Shown piece after piece: positions 57,141-64,000 of a stretch of 64,000 bases of DNA. The stretch comes from Acinetobacter sp. NIPH 2699. GTDB taxonomy: Bacteria > Pseudomonadota > Gammaproteobacteria > Pseudomonadales > Moraxellaceae. Made by a program: the position numbers and the translations under genes. The DNA lies in assembly GCF_022549355.1 (NCBI RefSeq), contig NZ_JAKZGL010000003.1, positions 124,001 through 188,000 of the forward strand, written 5' to 3'. Numbering within the stretch: the first letter of the stretch is position 1; each line of letters begins with the position of its first letter. A model generated the notes under the pieces. That model did no database searches. It was not told where the DNA came from and worked only from the letters and a program-made list of their open reading frames with translations.

Positions 57141-60083
57141 ATGACAAATAAGGCACAATACAAATTTAAATTAATGCTTGGTACTACGGGTAATAGACCA
57201 CTGGCGAATGTTGGATATGCCATATTGGCGAATGGTAAGATTTTAGCGAAAGGAAAAACGACAGGTACTGGAGAAACCGATGTATTTGAGGTTGTCGGCT
57301 TAGCTTCTGTAAAAGTTGAAATCTTTAATCCTAGATTGAACCAAGGCAAAGGGGGGTATATTATCCCAGACTTGCACGGTAAAAATGCCTCAGCAATTTT
57401 GTTAAATAATAGAGTGTTGGACCAAATTAGTCAGGTTCAGAATAAATCATTAAAAATGAGTGATGTATTCAATAATAAGACATCAAATACAACACAACCG
57501 CCTTTGATGATCAAACCAGAGCCACAAACAATCCCTTTGAGATTAAAGTCATATATTATTGTAGAACTTAGAGACCATTTAAAAAGAGCATTTAAGACAC
57601 GTTTAAATTACGATGTATTAGATGAAAGTGGCAAGATTATCACGATTGATAATAAGGAACTCAAAGGGTTAAGGACAACCAGAGCCGGGTTAACGCAACA
57701 GCATTTTGTTGAACATGCGGTGAAGTTGAGATTCTATGGAGGTGATTTAGGAAGTGTTAAAGTTTCTACGGAACAAGTCTCTCCATTTTTTGCACATCAG
57801 GATATTTTAAGAACACTAGATGTCAAAACTGCTCCAGCAATCACAGTGCCGAATGTAAAAAACACGACTTTATTAGCTGGTAAAAAGAATATTCCAATCA
57901 TCGTTGACCCTAAAACCAATGAAATTTATGTACTGAGTCCACAGGATTTTAAAGATTTCTTAGAAATTTCTGGAAGCTTAACCAGTGCAATGAAAAATGT
58001 GCATGAGCGACGTGAGAAAGTAAATACGTTAATGGCATTGGAAGCTAAAACGCCTGCACAGATTCGAGAAGCTGAAAAGAATCTTGGACTTGCTCAAGAT
58101 GATGCAATTAAAGCATTGAATCAACGATTTAAAAATCAGGCGGATATTCGTGAGGTGGTTGCGTTCGAGATGTTTACCACAGCGGATGGTAAACAAAAGT
58201 TAAATGCTGTTCGAAAATATACCAGTGATAGTCAGCATGTCAAAAATAAAAACAACCGTTTAAACAAGTTTGAATATAAATTGAACTACCAAGTGCCATG
58301 GAAAAATGCATCTGATACAGCAAAAACAGATCATAAAGATGGGACATTGATGACAATTGATGGTAAAAAATTTAAGGAAAATCTAGTCAAAACCATTAAA
58401 GATATCAATGTTGAACTGGTAAAAGTTAAAGGTGGGTCATCGGTCACTTATGTTCCTGATCCGAATATCTTTGGCATCACTGCCACAGAATTAGTGGAAA
58501 GCTATCAAACCAGTGAATCTTCTACAGTGGATGTACAAGCACAATGGTTACGGTTGATTGCAGGCACAGGTTATGACGGTACGGTAAAGTGGGGTACTCA
58601 GGGATTTCAGGCGAAAGGCTCGGCGTACGCTCAGGCGAAAATGGTCTTGCTTGAAGGCAAGAAAAAGTGGTTATGGGCATATCCAAGTTTGAAAGGTTGG
58701 ATTATGGAGGCGGATGGCGTTCCGATGGGGGCAATCCGTTTTATTTGTGGTGCTGAAATTTACGGTTTTTCTGGGGCGATATTTGCTGCATCATCTGCTT
58801 TTGCTGTGACTGTCAGTAATGATGGCAGCAAACAGATGTTGACCAGTATCGCTAAAGACCCTAAAGAAACACTCTCGACACGATTGAACTCAGCAGGTCG
58901 TAGTGTACTGGCCATCAAAAAAGGGCAGATGGATGACAAAGTGTCGCCTGATAACCAATTTAATGCGGGAATCAATGCCTTTGCAGGGATGCAGGCAAGT
59001 ATTAGTCCGTTTGGAGGACTCCAATGGCTTGATCCCGAAAACTCAAAAGATTTTAGTGATCTTGCAAAAATATCACCAACACTGGGTTTAAGTGCTGGTA
59101 TTGGAGGAAGTGCTGATTTTCAACTGTATTATGATCGAGGTGCATTCCGCTTTAAAGCCAGTATTGCCGCCTGTTATGGCGTCGGAGGAAAAGGGGCTTT
59201 AGAGTTTGTTGTTGATTTTAAAAATATTTATCAGTTGATGCGCTTTGTTGCGTACCAACTCACCTATGTGACCTTTAAAAAACTGGTGTACATGTTACAT
59301 GCTGACTTTATTTTATTGCATAAAATCAGCATGATGTTGCCTTTTGAGGAGGATAGTTCATTTGTTCAAAGTATTTCGGCAATCAATAGAAAGTTTGTAG
59401 TTTTTACACAAAAATTAAAAATAGCAGAACAACGTATTGCCATGTGTCGGAAAATCAACGAAAAGGGACAATGGCTTAAATATTTAAGCCCAGAGAGTCG
59501 TGGTTGCTTCCTCTATCATATTACCCGACATGGTCTCTTGACCCGTTGGCATGATCCAACTGAATCTGAAGGTTGGAGAATTATTGGAACTGATAAAGAA
59601 TATGATTTTCCTGAACATAAAGAGGCGGTATTAAATTTATTTAAAAGTGTCACGGTAGTGAATCACTGGACCAATACCTTGCAACATATGAGCCCTGATG
59701 GTGAGCGATCGGCAAAGAGTATTTCTGAAAATGAAAGTGAATTACTGGATTTTTTAAATTTAGGTCGTCGTATACAGGGGATATTACCACTTGCTGATCT
59801 AAAGAAAATCAAAGAACGAATTAACCAAGATCATAACTTCCCTGAAAATTATAGCTCAGGCAATAAATATATTGATGAATATCTGAAAATACGTGGACAG
59901 CGAATCTTGGCTTATCCAAAAGATTATAAGATTGCTAACTTTGGTACGCAGGAGTTTAAACAAATACAATTAGCGCAGCATTTAGAAAAGCCTGAGATAT
60001 TTATAGCACAAGCGCCACAGCCAATCGAAGAGCTTGATATATCAAGATATACCGAAACAGACACTAAAACATGGATAGCATAA
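57141..60083 (+). CDS. Putative VgrG-associated type VI secretion effector, membrane-active type
   Basis: A 980-residue protein directly behind vgrG. Residues about 5-65 form a transthyretin/Ig-like module (YKFKLMLGTTGNRPLANVGY ... GTGETDVFEV) like the VgrG tail. A second such module may lie at about 130-225. The middle (about 440-700) has alternating amphipathic and Gly/Ala-rich stretches, with hydrophobic segments near 528-557 (GAIRFICGAEIYGFSGAIFA) and 670-695. This is reminiscent of VasX/BTH_I2691-type colicin-like T6SS toxins. No nuclease, lipase or amidase motif was found. Pore formation is an inference. Not a known named effector to my reading. Confidence 0.7.
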   Translation: MTNKAQYKFKLMLGTTGNRPLANVGYAILANGKILAKGKTTGTGETDVFEVVGLASVKVEIFNPRLNQGKGGYIIPDLHGKNASAILLNNRVLDQISQVQNKSLKMSDVFNNKTSNTTQPPLMIKPEPQTIPLRLKSYIIVELRDHLKRAFKTRLNYDVLDESGKIITIDNKELKGLRTTRAGLTQQHFVEHAVKLRFYGGDLGSVKVSTEQVSPFFAHQDILRTLDVKTAPAITVPNVKNTTLLAGKKNIPIIVDPKTNEIYVLSPQDFKDFLEISGSLTSAMKNVHERREKVNTLMALEAKTPAQIREAEKNLGLAQDDAIKALNQRFKNQADIREVVAFEMFTTADGKQKLNAVRKYTSDSQHVKNKNNRLNKFEYKLNYQVPWKNASDTAKTDHKDGTLMTIDGKKFKENLVKTIKDINVELVKVKGGSSVTYVPDPNIFGITATELVESYQTSESSTVDVQAQWLRLIAGTGYDGTVKWGTQGFQAKGSAYAQAKMVLLEGKKKWLWAYPSLKGWIMEADGVPMGAIRFICGAEIYGFSGAIFAASSAFAVTVSNDGSKQMLTSIAKDPKETLSTRLNSAGRSVLAIKKGQMDDKVSPDNQFNAGINAFAGMQASISPFGGLQWLDPENSKDFSDLAKISPTLGLSAGIGGSADFQLYYDRGAFRFKASIAACYGVGGKGALEFVVDFKNIYQLMRFVAYQLTYVTFKKLVYMLHADFILLHKISMMLPFEEDSSFVQSISAINRKFVVFTQKLKIAEQRIAMCRKINEKGQWLKYLSPESRGCFLYHITRHGLLTRWHDPTESEGWRIIGTDKEYDFPEHKEAVLNLFKSVTVVNHWTNTLQHMSPDGERSAKSISENESELLDFLNLGRRIQGILPLADLKKIKERINQDHNFPENYSSGNKYIDEYLKIRGQRILAYPKDYKIANFGTQEFKQIQLAQHLEKPEIFIAQAPQPIEELDISRYTETDTKTWIA

Positions 60084-60095
60084 GTGCTATCCATG
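60070..60095. terminator. Hairpin spanning the effector stop codon
   Basis: Perfect 11-bp CATGGATAGCA / TGCTATCCATG around the stop (TAAG loop). On the minus strand it is followed by TTTTAG, so it mainly serves the lipoprotein gene reading toward it. Confidence 0.55.
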
Positions 60096-60109
60096 TCAAG
60101 CTGGGTTAT

Positions 60110-61072
60110 TTATTTGGGTAAAAATGGTTGTTGAGAATTTGAAGCACAGCGGACAGTTGTTGCATCATTAGGATTAAGATAGTTTATATCGGCATCATTT
60201 ATTTGTGGTTCAGGATTCTCACCACCTCGATAAATTGTGGTGACACTCCCACCAATTTGTAAACTTTGGGCAGCACCAACTTGATATGTACTGCGGATTG
60301 ATTTTAGTGTTCCTGTTGCAGGACCTTGTGGATTCTGTTCAGGTGAGTTTTTATAATAGTTTGGATCAAACCAATCGGACATCCATTCATACCCATCAGT
60401 CGCTAGATCATAAAAACCCAGTGGAGTTGGAGGAAACTTTCCTAAAATAGGAATTGGCATATCTATGCCAACAGATTTTTTAACTTCACTTCGTTGTTCA
60501 TCGCTCCAAACATTGCGTCCTAGTTCATATTCACCATTATCAGTTGGATAAATAATGTACTCTCCACGATTGCGTGCTGCATATTCCCATTGCGCTTCGG
60601 TCGGGAGGTTCATCGGGATTCCCACTTTTTCACCTAACCATTGACAATAATTATGGGCTTGTTGCCAACTGACACCAGCAGGTGCGTTAGGTTGGCGGAA
60701 AAACCTGGAGACTTCCTGAGTGCTGATTTTAGGTTGTCCAGTCGCTTCAGTATAAAGATCAAAGTCATCAAAGGTGGTTTTATAGGCATTTAGGCTAAAA
60801 TTGTCGAGTGTGACTTTATGTACTGGCATCGCTGCATAGAGCCCTGTGATGGGTAATTTATCCTTACGGGTGATTGGGCCAAAGTCTCCCATCATAAAAG
60901 AACCGCCTTCGACAAAGATCATATTCTTTTTAGTTTTATCTACTAACTGTTGAATCTTTTGCTGTAATTCTGGGGAAGGCTGCGTATTTTTATTATTTTT
61001 CTCTGAAGGTTTAGCACAGGCAGTTAAGGCAATACTGGACAGTAAAATGATTGCAAGGTTTTGTTTAATCAT
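60110..61072 (-). CDS. SUMF1/FGE-fold lipoprotein, candidate immunity protein (copy 1)
   Basis: A 320-residue lipoprotein (lipobox LTAC, Cys19) followed by a charged linker and a formylglycine-generating-enzyme (SUMF1) domain: GGSFMMGDFGPITRKDKLP, NLPTEAQWEYAARNRGEY, FYDLATDGYEWMSDWFD and RCASN at the end. The cysteine pair that makes true FGE catalytic is absent: the GGSVTTIYRGG region has no Cys. I infer a non-enzymatic binding role. Start taken at MIKQNLAIILL, as in copy 2; a longer frame adds 12 residues. Convergent with the effector and duplicated next door. Confidence 0.82.
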   Translation of the reverse strand: MIKQNLAIILLSSIALTACAKPSEKNNKNTQPSPELQQKIQQLVDKTKKNMIFVEGGSFMMGDFGPITRKDKLPITGLYAAMPVHKVTLDNFSLNAYKTTFDDFDLYTEATGQPKISTQEVSRFFRQPNAPAGVSWQQAHNYCQWLGEKVGIPMNLPTEAQWEYAARNRGEYIIYPTDNGEYELGRNVWSDEQRSEVKKSVGIDMPIPILGKFPPTPLGFYDLATDGYEWMSDWFDPNYYKNSPEQNPQGPATGTLKSIRSTYQVGAAQSLQIGGSVTTIYRGGENPEPQINDADINYLNPNDATTVRCASNSQQPFLPK

Positions 61073-61185
61073 CTTTTTTAAAATCATTAGGTTGCAAATA
61101 TTGCTCAAATTTTAAGGGAGTTTAGGGGGATTGAAAAGAAACGTTGTGTTAACGATTTATTATAAGATGAGCGTCCCAGCTAATA

Positions 61186-61288
61186 TTTAAAAAAACCTAA
61201 GATACTTATAGCACAAGCGCCACAGCCAATCGAAGAGCTTGATATAACACAATATACCGAAATTGATGCTAAAACATGGATTGCCTAA
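61186..61288 (+). pseudogene. Duplicated 3' end of the effector gene (scar)
   Basis: This stretch reads KKPKILIAQAPQPIEELDI then TQYTEIDAKTWIA-stop. It matches the last about 30 codons of the effector (60000-60083), including the hairpin at the stop codon, but with no upstream gene. It is the remnant of a tandem duplication that copied the effector tail together with the lipoprotein gene. Confidence 0.85.
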
Positions 61289-61316
61289 TGGCTATCCACG
61301 TTTTAGTGAGGGGGAT

Positions 61317-62297
61317 TCATTTTTTATTGATAAATGGTTGTTGGTGGTTGGATGCACAACGTGCTGAAGTTGAGCCATTTATATTGATATATTGATGATT
61401 CTCTTGATCGTCTTTATCAAATTGTGGATTAGGTTCTTTACCACCTCGGTAGATTGTGGTGACACTTCCACCGATTTGCAGACTTTGGGCAGCACCAACT
61501 TGGAAGGTACTGCGAATAGATTTTAATGTGCTTGTTGCAGGGCCCTGTGGGTTATGTTCAGGTGAGTTTTTATAATAGTTTGGATCAAACCAGTCAGACA
61601 TCCATTCATAGCCATCAGTTGCCAGATCATAGAATCCTAATGGTGTTGGAGGGAATTTACCTAGAACTGGGATTTTCATTCCATCAGCCTCTGGAACAGA
61701 TTTACTAAATTCACGTCTTTGCTCATCACTCCAAACATTACGTCCTAGTTCGTACTCTCCATTATCAGTTGGGTAAATAATGTATTCACCACGATTCCGT
61801 GCTGCATATTCCCATTGTGCTTCGGTCGGAAGGTTCATCGGAATCCCCACTTGTTCACCTAACCATTGACAATAATCATGAGATTGTTGCCAACTGATCC
61901 CAGCCGGTGCATTAGGAACACGCTTAATTTTAGAGATTTCTTGCATCCCGACTTTGGGTTGTCCTGTTGCTTCAGTATAAAGATCAAAGTCATCAAAGGT
62001 GGTTTTATAGGCATTTAGGCTAAAACTATCGAGTGTGACTTTATGTACTGGCATCGCTGCATAGAGTCCTGTGATCGGTAATTTATCCTTACGGGTGATT
62101 GGACCAAAATCTCCCATCATAAAAGAACCACCTTCGACAAAGATCATATTCTTTTTGGTTTTTTCGACCAGTTGTTGAATTTTTTGCTGTAATTCAGGAG
62201 AAGGCTGCGTATTTTTGTTATTTTTCTCTGAAGGTTTAGCACAGGCAGTTAAGGCAATACTAGACAGTAAAATGATTGCAAGGTTTTGTTTAATCAT
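61317..62297 (-). CDS. SUMF1/FGE-fold lipoprotein, candidate immunity protein (copy 2)
   Basis: A 326-residue paralogue of the gene at 60110. It has the same signal peptide and lipobox (Cys19) and near-identical first 90 residues and central NLPTEAQWEYAARNRGEY block. Differences cluster in three places: after TGQPK (VGMQEISKIKRVPN vs ISTQEVSRFFRQPN), in the WSDEQR loop (EFSKSVPEADGMKIP vs EVKKSVGIDMPIP), and before the final RCASN. It also lacks the catalytic cysteine pair. The pattern fits paralogous immunity proteins diverging in specificity. Confidence 0.82.
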   Translation of the reverse strand: MIKQNLAIILLSSIALTACAKPSEKNNKNTQPSPELQQKIQQLVEKTKKNMIFVEGGSFMMGDFGPITRKDKLPITGLYAAMPVHKVTLDSFSLNAYKTTFDDFDLYTEATGQPKVGMQEISKIKRVPNAPAGISWQQSHDYCQWLGEQVGIPMNLPTEAQWEYAARNRGEYIIYPTDNGEYELGRNVWSDEQRREFSKSVPEADGMKIPVLGKFPPTPLGFYDLATDGYEWMSDWFDPNYYKNSPEHNPQGPATSTLKSIRSTFQVGAAQSLQIGGSVTTIYRGGKEPNPQFDKDDQENHQYININGSTSARCASNHQQPFINKK

Positions 62298-62583
62298 CTT
62301 TTTTAAAAATCATTAGGTTGTAGATATTATCCAAATTTTAAGGCAGTTTGTGGATATTGGAAAGGAATGATGCGTCATCTAATGTAGGTGCTTCTGAATC
62401 AATCGCTAAAGCATTGCAACGTTTCCCTTAGAAACTAAGGGATAATTTATTATACCCCCAGTTATACCCCCAACTATCTCAGGATTCAATAGGGTCAATT
62501 GGAAAACATAAGGCAATAAAAAAAGCTTAAACCCTTTGGATTTAAGCCTTTAGAACTCTATGAAATATCATAGAAAGTAATCT
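62298..62583. other. Possible remnant of an integration site next to tRNA-Ser
   Basis: Holds a perfect hairpin CCCTTAG/CTAAGGG (62425-62441) and two direct repeats TTATACCCCCA (62450-62460 and 62462-62472). On the minus strand these read as TGGGGGTATAA repeats, a pattern I associate with sequence just before tRNA-linked integrase genes. A GCTTAAA/TTTAAGC hairpin at about 62524-62547 may end tRNA-Ser transcription. No integrase gene remains. Confidence 0.4.
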
Positions 62584-62673
62584 TGGCGGTGAGAGAGGGA
62601 TTCGAACCCTCGATACGCGCAAACGTATACACACTTTCCAGGCGTGCTCCTTAAGCCACTCGGACACCTCACC
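62584..62673 (-). tRNA. tRNA-Ser (GGA)
   Basis: A 90-base minus-strand cloverleaf starting GGTGAGGTGTCCGAGTGG, anticodon loop CTGGAAA (GGA, Ser), long variable arm, T-arm GTTCGAATC and encoded CCA. It closely matches the E. coli tRNA-Ser(GGA) pattern. Confidence 0.97.
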
Positions 62674-62794
62674 AAGGTGTGCGATAGTAACCAAAAAAGA
62701 ACAAGCTGCCAAGCTACAAAATCATAGATTTGCAGAAAAAGTTTTTAGCCAGTGGTAATATGGCGCAATCTCAAATTTGATTTGATTGAAGTAT

Positions 62795-64000
62795 ATGCAA
62801 AGTTCTGCAAAAAAAGCCGCATTGCCAGTGATGACATTGGCAGCCTTAGGGGTGGTCTTTGGGGACATTGGTACGAGTCCGCTATATGCGATACGAGAGT
62901 GTTTCAATACAGGGCATATGGCGATCAATGAAGCATCGGTATTGGGGATTTTATCCCTGATTTTTTGGTGTATGAACTTAACCATTAGCTTTAAATATGT
63001 TTCAGTGATCATGCGCGCGGATAACAATGGTGAAGGTGGAATTATATCTTTGCTGGCGTTGAACCTCCGTTCTAAAGTATTTTCAGATAAGAATAAGATT
63101 TACCTGATCGCACTTGGTTTTATCGGTGCATCATTATTCTTTGGTGATGGCATTATTACGCCTGCGATTTCAGTGCTGTCTGCGATTGAGGGGCTGAGTA
63201 TTGTGACGCCTGCTTTTAATCAGTGGTTGGTTCCGATTGCTTTAGGGATTTTAACAGGACTCTTCCTTGTACAACGACATGGCACGGCCACGATGGGGAG
63301 ACTGTTTGGGCCAGTGACGTTGTTGTGGTTTCTTTCCATTGGCTTGATTGGCCTGTGGAGTATTATTCAAACGCCTTATGTGCTGATGATGGTGAATCCA
63401 TATTGGGCATTCAACTTTGTCTATGAGCAGCCAGCGATCGCTTTTATTACCATGGGCGCAGTGATCTTGACCATGACTGGAGGCGAAGCGTTATATGCCG
63501 ATATGGGGCATTTTGGTCGTATGCCGATCAAATTGGCTTGGTTTATTATCGTGCTCCCTTGTTTGTTGTTGAACTATGCAGGTCAGGGGGCATTATTGCT
63601 TCGCAGTCCACAAGCGATCGAAAATCCATTCTATCTATTAGTGCCTGATTGGGCGTTATTTCCCATGATTGGTCTGGCAACGGCTGCTGCGGTGATTGCT
63701 TCTCAAGCTGTGATTACAGGGGTATTTTCGGTTGCCAATCAAGCGATGCAGCTACGTTATTTACCACGTTTAACCGTGCACCATACTTCTGATGTAGAAC
63801 AAGGTCAGATTTATCTCCCTTTTATCAATTGGGTACTCTTTGTCTCGGTCGTGATTTTGATCTTATTGTTTGAAACTAGTACAGAGCTAGCCAGTGCTTA
63901 TGGGGTGGCAGTGACCATGACCATGTTGTGTGGCACCATTCTTGTTTCGACTTTGGCCTATGGAGTATGGCGCTGGTCTTGGTGGAAAGTTGCTTTGCTT
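62795..64000 (+). CDS. kup: Potassium uptake protein Kup (5' part, runs off the window)
   Basis: KUP/HAK/KT-family K+ transporter. The first 402 codons are present and the frame is open to the last base, so about one third of the usual length of about 625 residues is missing. It starts [19 protein letters not shown]. Signature [18 protein letters not shown] is followed by [11 protein letters not shown] and [33 protein letters not shown] and [10 protein letters not shown] mark later helices. About ten transmembrane segments are visible. A short purine stretch (TTGAAG) precedes the ATG. Confidence 0.96.
   Translation, partial: MQSSAKKAALPVMTLAALGVVFGDIGTSPLYAIRECFNTGHMAINEASVLGILSLIFWCMNLTISFKYVSVIMRADNNGEGGIISLLALNLRSKVFSDKNKIYLIALGFIGASLFFGDGIITPAISVLSAIEGLSIVTPAFNQWLVPIALGILTGLFLVQRHGTATMGRLFGPVTLLWFLSIGLIGLWSIIQTPYVLMMVNPYWAFNFVYEQPAIAFITMGAVILTMTGGEALYADMGHFGRMPIKLAWFIIVLPCLLLNYAGQGALLLRSPQAIENPFYLLVPDWALFPMIGLATAAAVIASQAVITGVFSVANQAMQLRYLPRLTVHHTSDVEQGQIYLPFINWVLFVSVVILILLFETSTELASAYGVAVTMTMLCGTILVSTLAYGVWRWSWWKVALL

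Noticed and set aside
62722..63027. 101-residue minus-strand frame
   Set aside because: It is antisense to the start of kup, whose sense frame is open to the window end with clear KUP motifs.

Overview
The window is chromosomal DNA from a gammaproteobacterium, almost certainly an Acinetobacter. Low-to-moderate GC, the gene content and order (lpxC/dciA/M23 peptidase, uvrA ... MFS transporter/ssb), the Acinetobacter-type putative porins and a chromosomal class D (OXA) beta-lactamase all point there. I cannot name the species from sequence alone.

Layout. 1-6.8 kb: end of lpxC, dciA, an M23 peptidase and the pyruvate dehydrogenase pair aceE-aceF. 6.9-10.4 kb: a small membrane protein, a yybP-ykoY type manganese riboswitch driving a UPF0016/GDT1-family exporter, and a Fur-box-controlled TonB-dependent siderophore receptor. 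10.6-15.9 kb: housekeeping genes guaB, glmM, pdxH, recJ. 16-31 kb: two paralogous porins, prfB with its programmed +1 frameshift, an ArsR regulator with an old-yellow-enzyme reductase, waaA-rsmE, an MscS channel, acs, the sulfone-utilisation pair sfnG/msuE, an ErdR/CrbR-like response regulator that may control acs, and a third porin paralogue. 31.3-34.7 kb: OXA beta-lactamase, a membrane diguanylate cyclase and an AT-rich unknown gene. 34.8-43.1 kb: uvrA, two small membrane-linked proteins, tenA, a DUF475/TerC-like protein, a YajR-like MFS transporter, ssb. 43.2-47.7 kb: two isochorismatase-fold hydrolases, two LysR regulators and a pirin. 48.1-53.8 kb: an FAD oxidoreductase/methyltransferase pair, tRNA-Thr, a LysR/SnoaL/SDR unit, and an AlkC/AlkD-like alkylation-repair protein.

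54.3-62.6 kb is the most unusual part: an orphan type VI secretion module with no core T6SS genes. It has an evolved vgrG, a 980-residue putative membrane-active effector, and two tandem lipoproteins with a formylglycine-generating-enzyme (SUMF1) fold that lack the catalytic cysteine pair. The second lipoprotein arose by a tandem duplication that also copied the 3' end of the effector gene, leaving a scar. The arrangement is what an effector with duplicated, diverging periplasmic immunity proteins would look like. The module abuts tRNA-Ser(GGA) and short repeats that resemble integrase-proximal sequence, so it may sit in an old island. The window ends inside kup (K+ uptake), whose reading frame is open to the last base.

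Small elements include two candidate small RNAs flanking the OXA gene (one with a C-rich loop and its own terminator), twin palindromic operators before the ArsR gene, an inverted repeat upstream of acs, and many bidirectional intrinsic terminators between convergent genes.
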